Program-made: the position numbers and the translations under genes
Assembly (NCBI RefSeq): GCF_021869535.1
Contig: NW_026262712.1
Span: forward strand, 66,434,100 to 66,498,099
Direction: 5' to 3'
Source of the DNA: Mytilus californianus
Taxonomy: Eukaryota; Mollusca; Bivalvia; Mytilida; Mytilidae
Length of the DNA stretch: 64,000 nucleotides
Shown: positions 21,928 through 33,044 of the stretch, one piece after another
Layout of the letters: the number at the start of each line of letters is the position of its first letter
How positions within the stretch are numbered: position 1 is the first letter of the stretch
Notes under the pieces: generated by a model
Database searches by the model: none
The model's input: the letters and a program-made list of their open reading frames with translations, nothing else
What the model was told of the DNA's origin: nothing

Positions 21928-22779
21928 AAATACGGCGGGCTGACGGCAAGTTGATATTTGCGTTTGTGTTGTTTAATTTCTTTATAGGCATATGTAGTAT
22001 AGATAATACTTATATTTACGTTTGTGAATCTTAGGGATCACCACAGTAGTTCAACTAATCAGCGGGCTTATGCTGCATAAAGATTTCTGGAGTTATAGCG
22101 TTCGCCAAGCGTATACCTTTTGCATTTCGACGTACTTCAAACTTATGCAACGCGCGTCTAACGATTGCTTAGCGTTCCGATGATCCCGCTTGCCAATCAA
22201 CATGGTCGAAATGGCTTAAAATAGAACATAGGGGTAAAATGTAAGTTATGTCTATTATATTCAAATCGACTATAGATAGAGAAAATCTGACGAGGGCAGA
22301 AATGTTCAGAATGTTGATTTCTATCAATTGTTCATGTACGACAACACTGTCAGACGACATCTTACAGGAGTTATTGCCCTCAAATTTATTTACTATTATA
22401 AAAATATTAATTTTCGCGAACCATTTAGGTCACGAAATTCCACAAAATTCCCAAGAGAAATGAGAGTTGTACAAATAATGTGAATACACAGAACCCCGAT
22501 CAAATCCATCTTTTATAAAAAAAAAAAAAGAGTTTATTATTCCCTGTTTTATATCTACTTACAGCATTCCATTTTTCTATAATTCCTATTTAAGTGTGCA
22601 ACAAAACTGCATTAAAAATAGATATATCCAAAGTTAAAAGCCCGCTGATTAGTTGAACTACTGTGGTGATCCCTAAGATTCACAAACATAAATATAAGTA
22701 TTATCTATACTACATATGCCTATAAAGAAATTAAACAACACAAACGCAAATATCAACTTGCCGTCAGCCCGCCGTATTT
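21928..22779. repeat. 142-bp inverted repeat with 568-bp spacer
   Basis: Arms 21928-22069 and 22638-22779 are reverse complements with a single mismatch that I can find. The right arm adjoins the presumed right end of the Harbinger element. The left arm is an inverted duplicate lacking the outermost ~15 bases. The spacer contains more CG-rich Harbinger-like subterminal sequence and a fragment of a dispersed repeat (CAGGAGTTATTGCCCT, about 22365). Confidence 0.9.
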
Positions 22780-22829
22780 GATGGACGCCGGATGTAATAT
22801 CTTAATAACAAATACAATATTGTTTCTAA

Positions 22830-24323
22830 CAGCAAATAACAAATATGTCGTAATTCTATGCTTCTATACATTTTAATAGAACATTCTCTCTCTTTAAATC
22901 TTAAATCTTTCGAAAATATTTCCCTCACGGATAGTCGAGGCCGTCCAGGAAAAACCCTGTTGTTTAGTGGAAACCTGTATCCGACGACAATGCGCAAGCC
23001 TATCTCAGGATAAAGGTGGTCGGACCTCACCTACTATAACGAGAGAAATGACATAAAACAAAAATTCTTGCTATGAAAAAAAATATACTTAAATAGTATA
23101 TACCACATATATATATGTAATCTTCTCTGTTAAACATTTGTCTAGCTGTGACGGCGTCTTCGTATTTGTGACGGAATTTAAACAAATGTGGATTTATATG
23201 TCTGGCGTCTAATACCAATCTTAGTTTTGACCCATTATTAGCTACTGTTAGAGGGTTTATAACATGTGGTTGTTCGTTTACTCTGCTTATGCACCCTTTT
23301 TTCAACAACTTTTCGATTTCTTCCGAAACAAAAATCTTATTGTCACGCGCCGACTTGTTATTTTCTAACACTACTCTCTCTGGAATTGTTAAAAACGGAA
23401 TCACATATCCGTTTCGTAGAACATTAATAACGTGTTTGTTAGCACCTATCTTTGTTCAGTTATTAACATTTTCTAATAAGCGACCTACAAGTGAAATACC
23501 TAAGAGAACACGATTACTATTAATCGTAGCATGTGTATTGATAAGGAATGTTGTGTTGCGTAACGTTTGTTTTGTATACAAAGGTGTACTCGAACTACTA
23601 CTAACGTTACATAAAAACATATTAGTACTTATCTTGTTTTTATGCTCTATCGTAGCATGTGGACACTCTCTCCTCCAATGACCAGTTTCACTACAATTGA
23701 AACATCTTCCAGGGCGAAACATCTTATTTACATTCACTGGAATCGGATTCTCTGGAGCCAGTTGTTTTGTCTTATAAGGTGTTGGCCTTGAATCGGTCTT
23801 GCGCTAAGCCTTCTCTTTCTTTAACTTGGAATCGGCTCTATCTTTGCCTTGTATATTCTTTTTTCATCTTCAGAATCTTCTGCTAATGGATTAGTGGTAT
23901 ATTCGTCGACAACTCTCCATCCTTCGTCTGAAGAATCTGCTAACTTAATGAGCTTTTGTCTTGACTTTATCATTTCCATACCTTCCGAAATCTTTTTTTT
24001 TTTGCGGTTTGGATGTTGTCATTGGTCAAATTTTTTTATTCCAACTGGTTGTTTGCTTCAAGAACTTTCACGAAAACCTTCTTGTTGTGTTAATATTGTT
24101 CTTCGTTGCCCCTTTTTCGAAACTTGAAGGTCTCTGTCATGGTCTCGTCAATTTTGGCTAACTGTGACTCGGACAATGCCTTCTGGCTATCCTGGATGTT
24201 TTGCTGGAAACCATTTAACCGTGTGTCAAGCAGTGAAGTAAAGCGGTTCACTAGTTTGTCCTGAGTTCCTTGTATGGCGCTTTGAACTTCGATTTGGATT
24301 ATTTCTCTGATATTGGCGTCCAT
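22830..24323 (-). mobile_element. Retroelement gag/RT remnant with zinc knuckle
   Basis: Read on the minus strand. Gag starts at 24323 (MDANIREIIQIEVQSAIQGT), coiled-coil-like, reaching KFRKRGNEEQY. It continues in another frame with EGMEMIKSRQKLIKLADSSD near 23920-23975. A CX2CX4HX4C zinc knuckle (CFNCSETGHWRREC) lies at about 23665-23710. RT N-terminal sequence follows at 23404 to about 23110 (EIEKLLKKGCISRVNEQPHV and KLRLVLDARHINPHLFKFRH) and then breaks off. The gag/RT pattern resembles a group of animal retroelements that I recall carrying tyrosine recombinases (DIRS/Ngaro-like), but no recombinase is present here. Ty3-type is the alternative. Frameshifts throughout; dead. Confidence 0.7.
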
Positions 24324-24765
24324 TTTAAGTCATGCCCGTACGAACGGCGGCTAGAAAGTGACAAACAAATCAAACTTGCCTACATACCCGGATCTGAATC
24401 AACCCCTCTGATTGGACAATACGCATATTACCCATAACGTCAATACAATATTTTCCCGTTTTACTTAAAACCGCGAGAAAATATTAAAACATTTCCTCCG
24501 CTGAAATGTAATTCCTAAGTGAAGCTACTGTAAAGGTAATATATTAATCCTGATGTAATCTTTAATATTAAATGAAGCTGAAACTGTATATCAGAAGAAG
24601 AGAAAACACTGACAGATTGTTAAATGAACGTATAATTTTGTTACATAAAATTCGGTAGTGAGTAAGGATCTATCGCGCCAAAAAATAAATCCATGAATGA
24701 GACTTCTTCGACTTTGAAACGGCGAATATAATCTTTTTGTTTTCAGCAATTCCGTTGAGCATTAT

Positions 24766-25500
24766 TTACAATTCATAATAATAATAATAATAAATGATAA
24801 ATATTTTATTTAAAGATGGTAAAATCAGTTAGTGCAATACTAATCTCCCCTGATGCCCTCTGAATAACTCAAAGTATAACAATAATATAATATATACATA
24901 TACATACATACATACAGCTTTTTATGTAAAACAAATGGTGAAAAACATACAGATTCGTTTCATGAACATATTTTATGAATGATACACAAGACAAATTTAT
25001 GGATTTTTAGAATAAAGATAAATTTCTGTGATAATCATTATTTGGTTGGTTTTACATGTTGTATATAAATCTGATAATTAGCTTTTTTAGTTTAGAAACA
25101 AGAAATTATAATACGTTTGTTTGAACTGTTCTATCTTTTCTATCTTTTTTATTTCTACGGGAATACTGTTCCAAAGAACTATACCGGAGTATTGAAATGT
25201 CTTTTTCATAAAATTTGTTCTCGGACGTGGTATGAAAAGACAATTATTGTCCAATGAACGCAAAGAATATCTTGCATTGACATTTTGATTATTGTTAAAT
25301 AATTGACAAAGATAATCAAGTGCAATACTATTTACACACTTATACATTAATACTCCTTTGTGATATATGATTCTTTTTTGAAAAGTTAACCATCCTAATT
25401 GTTTGAATAAAGTTTTTGACTTTTTATCATATGCTTAAGAATGATTCTGGCTGACCTCTTTTGTAGTTTTAACATTTTTTCCATTTTTAATTTATCATTT
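24766..25500 (-). mobile_element. LINE 3' end (RT C-terminus plus ATT-repeat tail)
   Basis: The minus-strand ORF at 25347-25087 (MYKCVNSIALDYLCQLF, then FIPRPRTNFMKKTFQYSG and VLWNSIPVEIKKIE) is the C-terminal part of a non-LTR RT. Further upstream a shifted frame reads KLQKRSARIILKH (about 25440-25480). A 3' UTR of about 300 bases ends in (ATT)n near 24775-24792, the kind of simple-repeat tail used by several LINE clades. A CATA microsatellite lies within the UTR (about 24895-24916). 5'-truncated. Confidence 0.75.
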
Positions 25501-25549
25501 ATGTATTTATTATTATCATTTTCTTATTTTTGCCTTTTATATTGAAATC

Positions 25550-26040
25550 TGAAATAGATAGAGAACAACTTAAATATCAAGAATGATCAGCAAGACCAGA
25601 TCTAAATATAAGTCACCATGCATGACTGCAGTCGATAGATGGCTCCTAATTAATTGGATTTATTGTCCTTCAAAGACGAATTTTGCTTATTTCTGTTTTA
25701 AATCTTAAAATCTATAATAGATAGATACAAACTTAAATAAGCAAAAATAATCAGCAGGACAATATAGACAAATAATTTTAACAGCTGAAATTGTCTGACA
25801 ACTCCTTATGGGAGTTATTGCTCTCGGATGACGATTTTTGTCCATTTTTAGTGTTGCCTACTATATAGAGATACTGTAAACAGAAAAAAAATATCACCAA
25901 GATAAGATCAACAAACAAGAAATGTTTGTCACGAATCACAATGTTGTAGAGATCCATTGTTGAAGATGTACTTATACCTAGGTGAGCAACACAAGCTCTG
26001 TAGATCCTCTATTTCAATTTATTCATACGTCAAAACAGTA
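25550..26040. repeat. Dispersed repeat (GGGAGTTATTGCTC family)
   Basis: Contains ACAACTCCTTATGGGAGTTATTG (palindromic core) near 25798 and a block CATTGTTGAAGATG...TCCTCTATTTCAA near 25960-26020. That block recurs at 57528-57600, split there from its left half by the TTAA-flanked element. A related core occurs near 22365. Used below as the empty-site reference for that element. Confidence 0.6.
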
Positions 26041-26920
26041 AAAAAAAACGTGCAGACAAGATTAAGAACACATTCGGGAAGTTAAAATAAAACGACATTT
26101 CCGTTGTCTTAAGATAAAAGAAAATATGATTACCGTGTGTACAACGAGTGTTTCTGGAAAAAGCGTCATCGATTTGCTTATCACCACATGTATTGAAGCC
26201 TTCAAATTAAACGTTTGAGATCAAACACGTCTGAATAAACAGCAAATATCTATATATCGCGAATATAGGTATAGACTCATAATTGATAATCAATTGGGGA
26301 TGGTGGCTCTCAAATCGATTTTTTTTCTTTATTTCAGTCGTTTTCCCTTGTAACCCTAATGGAGAAGCTTGTTTATTTTTGGAAGGTTTCGCTGTTGAGA
26401 TAGCAATTTCGGCATCTTCTTTTCCTTGCTTTCTTAAAAATTATGCTTACTGGTTGTATCATACATGTGCATTTGAATGTAATCAATATCTTCCTTAGAT
26501 AATAAGATTTCCAGAAGTTAAATTGTGAAATATGAATTCTTGTTAGGGTATCTTTGGCAACAATATGCATTAATTTGCTACAAAACATTGCAAAAGAGGG
26601 GCGCAAAGATGTCACATATTTCCCGTCAATTTGGCAAAAACTAGAATTACCCCGTCTTTCATTGACTTCTGTTTTGAGCTGGCCTTAAGTACCAACTTAC
26701 ATTTTATTATTCAATCAATTTGCAAGATTTATATGCAATTACATACACCCTCCTTTATATCAATTTTCCTGAATATGAAGGAGTTTATTATCACTGTAAG
26801 TTTAGTTATTACCAAACAATTAATATATTTCATTAAAGAATATGGTATATCAATGGAGGATTTTCACGAAGAGCTAGGATTATAATGATTTTTAGGTCAA
26901 AACACTACAAAAGATGATAA
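26041..26920. other. No firm gene; strong splice-acceptor-like site
   Basis: A long pyrimidine tract ending TTTATTTCAG at about 26337 is a convincing plus-strand acceptor. It precedes a short open frame (PCNPNGEACLFLEGFAVEIA) that stops near 26497. No donor or domain supports it, so I do not call a gene. Confidence 0.3.
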
Positions 26921-26924
26921 CAAC

Positions 26925-27590
26925 ACTTTATAAATTGTATGAGTCCTAAGCGCGTTTCTGGATTAACCTTCAACAGAAACGATCGTTCTTATGTTGTACT
27001 GTTACACCACTTTCCCAGGTTAGGGGGAGGGTTGGGATCCCGGTTATATGTTTAACCCCGCCACATTCTGTATGTATGTGCCTGTCCCATGTCAGGAGCC
27101 TGTAATTCAGTGGTTGTCGTTTGTTGCTGTGTTACATATTTGTTTTTCGTTCAATTTTTTGTACATAAATTAGGCCGTTAGTTTTCTCGTTTAAATTGTT
27201 TTACATATGTCATTTCGGGGCCTTTTATAGCTGACTATGCGGTATGGGCTTTGCTCATTGTGGAAGGCCGTACGGTGACCTATAGTTGTTAATTTCTGTG
27301 TCATTTGGTCTCTTGTGAAGAGTTGTCTCATTGGCAATCACACCACATCTTCTTTTTCATAAAGCCTAATAAATAAAAGCCAAGGATGTATAAGCACCGA
27401 ATCAGTTTTTCGGTACAAATTTTTGCATAGAAATATTTCCCATAATTTATAACAGTTTTAGCATAATTTAATTTGGCCGCAATCCTTGAAATAAAATTGT
27501 GTCTAGGTATTCAATTTCAGCCTTGGCATCTTGTAGTTACACACATTTTGAATCGTAGATTGCGGCAAAGGTTTTCCTAAAGGTATTAGG
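26925..27590 (+). repeat. Retrozyme-like unit interrupted by a 3'-UTR module
   Basis: The left part (26925-26982) and right part (27359 onward, AAGCCAAGGATGTATAAGCACCGAATCAG) match consecutive portions of the 349-bp unit at 16.8-17.5 kb. On the minus strand the left part shows a hammerhead-like core with GAAA intact but CTGTTGA instead of CTGATGA (about 26973-26953). Confidence 0.55.
26983..27358 (+). repeat. Penelope-like 3'-UTR dispersed module, full orientation +
   Basis: About 375 bases from GTTCTTATGTTGTACTG through GGGGGAGGGTTGGGATC, TTTAACCCCGCC, TCATTTCGGGGCC and GGCCGTACGGTGACC to CACCACATCTTCTTTTT. It shares the central module with the 3' UTR of the Penelope-like element at 13.7-14.36 kb. 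It is therefore best explained as a retro-inserted, heavily 5'-truncated Penelope-like 3' end. Confidence 0.7.
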
Positions 27591-28265
27591 TCCGAAAACT
27601 ACCACAAAATCATCGTATTTCAGCAAAAACTCTGAAATATGGAGCCTATAATGTACTCTCATGACGAGATTTGTTTTACCTAGAATTAAGGTTCTTGAAA
27701 TAGATCCATAAAAGAACCAAATTGTCGTCTTTTTTTATATTTTATGAGAAATATAAAATCCAAGGCCATAATGTGCCAAAAGTGAACTTTGTCCTTTTGT
27801 GAATTGTCATGCCTTTCCATGTATTTCTTTCTCCATAACAACCATGTGTATTTTCTAATTCTTATTTCTCATGAGATTTATATGTATTGAACTTTCATAA
27901 GTAGCTTAAGTTCAAATCTTTATATAATTTTTTGGATTTATCATTACCGTTATCATTATCATGACGCCAGAATAACGTATTGATAAACTGCATTATTGAC
28001 CAAATTCTCATACACTATTCGGTATATGATATCAGCTTCGCCTGCTCTAACAGGACTATATCAATTTTGATGTTCTTTCAGCATGTTATGTACTAGTAAA
28101 GTTTTCGTATTTTACGAGACATTTTCTTGCAAATTATTCACACTTTGATGTATCGAGAGGGTCAAAATTACTTTCAACCAGCAAAGAATTCGATAAATCT
28201 GGCTTCATATCTGTTGAAGCTTTTCAGCCACGCTATACTGATTTCAAATTCTATTTACTTTGTGT
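27591..28265. other. No recognisable gene
   Basis: AT-rich DNA with no open frame of note. Confidence 0.4.
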
Positions 28266-28551
28266 AGCTTTAAAACAAGACCTGTAATACCTAAATATGA
28301 TGGAATCAGTTTCTTCATAATTACAGAATTCACTGAAATCAATAAATAAATCATCACGTCTCACTGCTGCTGCGTTTGGCAGACTTTTTTCTATATTCTG
28401 TTGCATCTTTTCTTGGTTTCGGACGGAGCTAGTTTTAACGAACCAGTGTAATTGTCCTTTTACCTGATTATCCAACGGATCGAACACACATGATAACCAA
28501 ACGCATCCTGCAATGATTGTCACTTTCACGGTTAAATTCAACGAACACGAC
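28266..28551 (-). CDS. Candidate internal exon, product unknown
   Basis: On the minus strand an acceptor (TATTGTTGCTTAG, ending at 28552) is followed by 95 open codons that include CVWLSCVFDPLDNQVKGQLH and AAAVRRDDLFIDFSEFCNYE. A possible donor, ATATTTAG|GTATTA, gives an exon end near 28290-28295; without it the frame stops at about 28251. There is no in-frame ATG at the start (the first codons are non-ATG), so it would have to be internal. Composition looks protein-like (Cys, Trp, charged clusters), but I recognise no domain. A minus-strand TATATAA lies at about 28668-28676. Confidence 0.3.
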
Positions 28552-29189
28552 TAAGCAACAATACCAAATAACATAAATAAATCGCAAAATTTCGGAAATT
28601 CTAAAGTTAACAAGAATTACGAGTGATAATAACTACAAATGACCATCGCAAAATTGTCTAACGTGGGCTTATATAACAAATATTCGGAACTGAAATTCTG
28701 ATAGAATGCAGATGATCATATTGCTTATTACTAATTTTCTTTCAAAATTAAATCGGTTCAATTGGCGTATTATACGAAGGCTTTACGGTTGTACCTTTAA
28801 AATACACATGTTTTGCACGTGCAAATAATGCTAGGTGAAAAACAAATATTTTTTTGGTGTTTTTTCCACAATTTGCAGATGCTCTGTGCTTTAATATAGG
28901 ACTAATTAAAACTTCCCTTTTATTGTATGAAGGAATATGGAGTAACCATAATTACCAAATCAGCTGCAAGTCATTTTTAGAAAGTGGTTAATCATATCAT
29001 GAGGATAATCTATCGAAACTGCAGTGGGGTCTTCAATGAAAGTTGGGTAACGTCAGTTAATTAACGTCACTGGCAAAACATTTGACATTTACGAAAAGTA
29101 TTTTTCTGAAATTGAATAATCGATAGACATTTTAAGATATTAAAATTTCCATTAGGTATTTAGGTAATTTTAAATCGTTAACTACCCGT
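28552..29189. other. No recognisable gene
   Basis: AT-rich; nothing recognised apart from the TATA-like motif noted with the candidate exon at 28.3 kb. Confidence 0.4.
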
Positions 29190-29417
29190 CTTTTTCAACA
29201 TTCGCCGCTCCACTATTAAATTTGAGAGAACTCGCCGACTTTTTTATCTTCTGTGCCAGGACTTGGGTAGTATCTGCCATATTACTTTCTATATCAGATA
29301 AGTTGTTTATGAACTAAGATTTCATCAATGATAGTAAAACTGCATTTGTATTTTGATCAGAATCTGTCTGATTTTCTCACTTATATCAAGTACCTTCTCA
29401 GAATCGGTGTCGGACAT
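29190..29417 (-). pseudogene. Retroelement gag N-terminus fragment
   Basis: From an ATG at 29415-29417 the minus strand reads MSDTDSEKVLDISEKIRQ. After frameshifts come SLMKSLVHKQLSDIESNMAD and TTQVLAQKIKKSASSLKF. A short coiled-coil followed by (S/F)LKF..(G/A)N is the same plan as the gag start at 24.3 kb (KFRKRGNEEQ). I read it as a decayed relative of that gag. No further retroelement parts adjoin it. Confidence 0.35.
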
Positions 29418-29604
29418 ATTCAACTTCAAACTTTAAAAACGATCGATGTTCAGCACTGGCCATTGTCCAAAGCTCGATAATAAATCGTGCAAATTTCTTT
29501 TTATACTGACTGTCAAAACAGGCTTATCTCTTATAAAAAAATCATTACGCTAACCACACAAATTTCTATCGACATTATGATCTTGGAGTTGAGTTGTTTA
29601 AAAA

Positions 29605-30115
29605 ACCTCACGGTGTCTTTCGGTATATCGAGAAAAAAGATCGTGAAAGAATACCTAACTGTGCCAAGTATTGCGATTGGATCGTGAAAGCTCTGGTATA
29701 GGATCGTGAAGAAAATCTTATCAAGAAGACATATGTAAGGTCAATTACTAATCTGATTTAATAAATTATACGGACAAATTTACAAAAAAAAAAAAAAGTA
29801 TCTGAGAAAATCAAGATTCAAAAGTAAACCGTTTTTACAAAACTACAAAAGGCAGGTTGCTCCTCGACATTTCAATGACATTAGATATGTAAACAAGCAA
29901 GATTTTTCTCATTATTCGAATGACTAAACAACTTTTTTTTTAAACATATCATTCTATTTCGATGATTCAAATGGTTCTTACAGTTAGTTTGTGTTAGCAT
30001 AATCAGAAATTTTGCAAAAAATGAAATATCTGCCAAAAAATGATTTTTTGGATTGTGAAAGATCACGTTTCGCTTTTTGAAGATCGTGAAAAGGATCGTG
30101 AAAGATCTGATGCTA
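29605..30115 (+). repeat. GATCGTGAAA-rich repeat, copy 1
   Basis: Begins with TCTTTCGGTATATCGAGAAAAAAG and GATCGTGAAAGAATACCTAAC. It ends with a cluster of GATCGTGAAA motifs near 30060-30108. The same start and end, inverted, delimit the copy at 31775-32250. The interior is poorly conserved and includes poly-A and poly-T runs. Confidence 0.65.
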
Positions 30116-30944
30116 CGAAAACGTTCAATTCACTATTTAATTATATGATAATTTATATTTTTAATTGGTATAGCAAATATTGGATTTGCATACCTCATTC
30201 CGGTTCTCTTTTGTTGGTAAACAGGGCTATAATCGTTCAATGCTATTGAATCTGACTATCTTATAATGCCACACCGACTAGGTGCTTTATAGCAATTTCA
30301 GTATGTTTGTCAGTCCTTCATAAGTTTTGATTTCTTATACAAATTAAGGTTGACAATAGAACCTAATCGGCTTAAATACAGTTCAAGCTATGCATCATGC
30401 ACAATCGATCGCCAGGTACGTTGATTGGTAATTTCCCCACTAAGTTGGTACAATGGTGTATAGCTATTGTGAACAGACTGATCAAACAACCAAGTAAAAA
30501 TAACGTTATCTTGGTACCTTTTAAGTTTATGTCAGCGCAGCCACGAAATAAACAATAAATTAGCCAATATTGTCATAATATGTACGCACGAACGACACTC
30601 CATAAAACTGAAGGTAACAACAACCCTTACACAAAAGAAAAATTAAAAGCGTACACATGCATAGTCTATATTTTCAGGGCGGATGCTTTAAGCATTGTAG
30701 ATACATATATACCTTTACTTTTCGAAAATTTACGCTTCTGAAGGTCCTTTTATCTTGGAAGTCTACTTATTTCGGCACGTTTTTGCTTATTTTAAAAATT
30801 TTAAGGAAAAGTGTTGAATTTAAAAAAGTGAAAAAAAAAATGAAAGCATTAATGTTCGATCAAAATAATTATACACTTCAACTAGTTGCAAGTTTATCAA
30901 CTGGTAAAATAAATATTGTCTTCTGATTATTAAGTCTGGTCCGG
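30116..30944. other. No recognisable gene
   Basis: AT-rich with several poly-A tracts. The plus-strand ORF at 30657-30926 is Lys/Phe-rich and A-rich at its end; no domain. Confidence 0.4.
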
Positions 30945-31765
30945 TGCTGGACGTTTGCGCATTTTGATAGGAAATTTTCGCTTTTTTTTAAAAGACATTT
31001 GCGCTTATATTTTTAGGACATTTGCGCTTCTTAAAAAAGTACATTTCCGATTTATTTTAGAGAACATTTGCGCTTTATCAAAAATACATAAAAAAATCTT
31101 TTGATATAAAAAGAAAAAAACACAAACTATTCATTTATCTCTATACAATAAAAGCATCAACCTTTCCCCATCATGCTTGTGTCAGATAAAAACGACAACA
31201 GTCCAAGAGAGTTGATGGGCGTAAATTCCTTATAACAACCATGCGTCAACAGGTACAGCAGGTACCGTGGTTTAAAAATAAAATTCCGGTCTTCACAAAT
31301 TTGACCTGTACCTTAGATAAAATATATGATGGTACAGTTCCTTTAACTATTCAGGCAACAGAATAACCACAAGAGGAATATAGTTTCCAATTTAAATCCA
31401 CTAATAAGAAAGCTAATTGAAGAATTTCGGTCAAAATTTAAATGTTCCATCTATAAAAGTTTCCTTTTCTCTATCGTTTACCCAGAAACGCATAGTGTAT
31501 ATTTTATAATATGTCTGGTTTACCCGAATAATTTTTTTTTTATTTTGTTGTTTGTCCGGAAGAACTTTCAAAAAAAATGTGAACATCTTTCTAAGACTTC
31601 GCTAAATTTTATAAATATTACAGGTAAAAAGCGCATATGTCTAGTCAATTTTGTTCAGATGTATCAAAGTTTAAAGAGCAAATGTCCATAGAGTTTGAAG
31701 CAATAATGTCCTTTAGTGTAACAGATAAAATAGCGAAAACGTTCTGCGTCCGTCTAGTCATGCCT
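30945..31765. repeat. Foldback-like repeat with ACATTTGCGCTT motifs at both ends
   Basis: The left end has about six irregular copies of (GG)ACATTTGCGCTT-like words spaced 20-28 bases apart (30953-31080). The right end has the complementary words (AAGCGCATATGTCT, AGAGCAAATGTCC, AATAGCGAAAACGTTCTGCGTCC) between 31625 and 31762. Inverted, tandemly iterated ends suggest a Foldback-type or other non-autonomous DNA element. Confidence 0.5.
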
Positions 31766-31774
31766 TATTTTTCA

Positions 31775-32250
31775 CGATCCAGATAATGCGTTGCCCGATC
31801 TTTCACGATCAATTTTGATGAAAAATCAACAAAATTCAATGTTTTGGAACGGCTTCAAGCGAAACAAAAACTTTTATTTTAATGTACTATCTGACACACT
31901 AAAGATTCAGTTTCAAATATATCATTATATATTGGAATGTGACCATTATAAGTATAAAACGAGTTTTTTTTAAATGAATCTCATAGACTTGTGTTGCGCC
32001 TTTTGTGTTTTCTCATAAAGTACTGGATATTTTCTTTATCTTATTACACAGTATTATTGAGAAAGTTGAATCATTTTGACAGACATAACTTTTTTTCGGA
32101 TTTGTTCCGCGTTTTGAAAATACAGCAGATTTTCCACAGATTTTGAAGTAAAATTACAATAAATAACATTCACCATCTGATCGCAATGCTTGACTACCGT
32201 TAGGTTTTTCTTTCACGATCATTTTTCTCGGTATACCGAATGACAGCCAT
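31775..32250 (-). repeat. GATCGTGAAA-rich repeat, copy 2 (inverted)
   Basis: Inverted relative to 29605-30115, with the same termini: TCATTCGGTATACCGAGAAA at its start and TTGATCGTGAAAGATCGGGC near its end. Confidence 0.65.
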
Positions 32251-32600
32251 GAATCTTGTGGGCATTAAATAATTTGTATTATGAATATAAACATATGATC
32301 ATCTCTACCAAAATCATGCACTTTATTAATAATGCAACCTATATATGCTTTAACCATTACCGGGTAGACATATATAGCAAACAAGGAATCAAGTTTAAAG
32401 ATTGACATAATAATCTTTATATCATACTTCTTTATTTACTTAGAATAAATACTGCGAAAAGGTAAAACAAACAACAAATTAATGAAAACTGATCCTCAAA
32501 AAGCTTAAATAACACAAGGTATCACAAACAAAAAAAACAGATGATTGATAGATGTTCCACAAAAACTCCAAAATTGATATAAAACAAGTGTTAATCAATA

Positions 32601-32614
32601 GGAAGACAAATTTA
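32601..32614 (+). repeat. SINE target-site duplication, left copy
   Basis: GGAAGACAAATTTA, identical to 33045-33058. Confidence 0.9.
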
Positions 32615-33044
32615 TGATTGATTGATTGATTGTTGGTTGCTTAACGTCCAGTGGCAAATATTTCATGCATATTCAGGACGAGAACAAATTAACAATAAAT
32701 ACAATAGGTAGGTTCTGTAATAGGGGCGTCCGGGGTTAAGGTCGGCGAAATTTAGACTGCCACGGGAAATGAGGGAATATTGGATAGGGACAGAAATTTA
32801 GCCTTGCAACAGGTCACCTACGGACCCCTCAAAGAGTTGTTGCAAGGGTTCTTAACGTGCAAAGAGCGTGGCACTCTCTTTATACGAGGCATCGGATTTA
32901 ACGTCCCCATTCTGACCGGACGTGGCTGCAAATTTGTACATCCCGCACAGCCAAATGGACGCCCCACTTTAGCAAGGGTTTTACTGCCGGTCGGAGGAAG
33001 ACCAATGGTGACCATACTTCTATTCCCCAGTCACCCTTGGGGGT
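32615..33044 (-). mobile_element. SINE-like element with (CAAT)n tail and 14-bp TSD
   Basis: 430-bp unit on the minus strand ending at low coordinates in a (CAAT)n tail (TGATTGATTGATTG on the plus strand). It has the block GGACGTTAAGCAACCAA before the tail and a GC-richer body with GTGCCACGCTCTTTGCACG. It is flanked by perfect 14-base direct repeats, clear evidence of target-primed insertion. I did not find A and B boxes confidently, so the RNA polymerase III head is not proven. The fragment at 2301-2590 belongs to the same family. The plus ORF across it (32780-33118) is not a gene. Confidence 0.85.

Larger units (their letters stand above)
17847..22797. mobile_element. PIF/Harbinger DNA transposon with nested insertions
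   Basis: Composite element with the two-gene layout of PIF/Harbinger: a transposase (minus strand) and a second, oppositely transcribed protein (plus strand). Candidate ends are TACCGGCGTCACACATCA at 17850 and, inverted, CATCCGGCGTCCATCAAAT at 22794. Each is flanked by TAA (17847-17849; 22795-22797), matching the 3-bp TWA target duplication of the superfamily. Subterminal regions 17.85-18.18 and 21.75-22.0 kb are GC- and CG-richer than the surroundings and full of ACGT/GCGT words. Internal guests: a TIR MITE at 18771-18980, a Penelope-like fragment at 19652-21198, a 180-bp tandem element inside that, and a 142-bp inverted repeat near the right end. The ends are short and imperfect, so the exact boundaries are the least certain part. 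Confidence 0.6.

Noticed and set aside
28251-28541. Secreted protein with an N-terminal signal peptide
   Set aside because: The apparent start codon is TTG, which is not a normal eukaryotic start; at best this is an internal exon.
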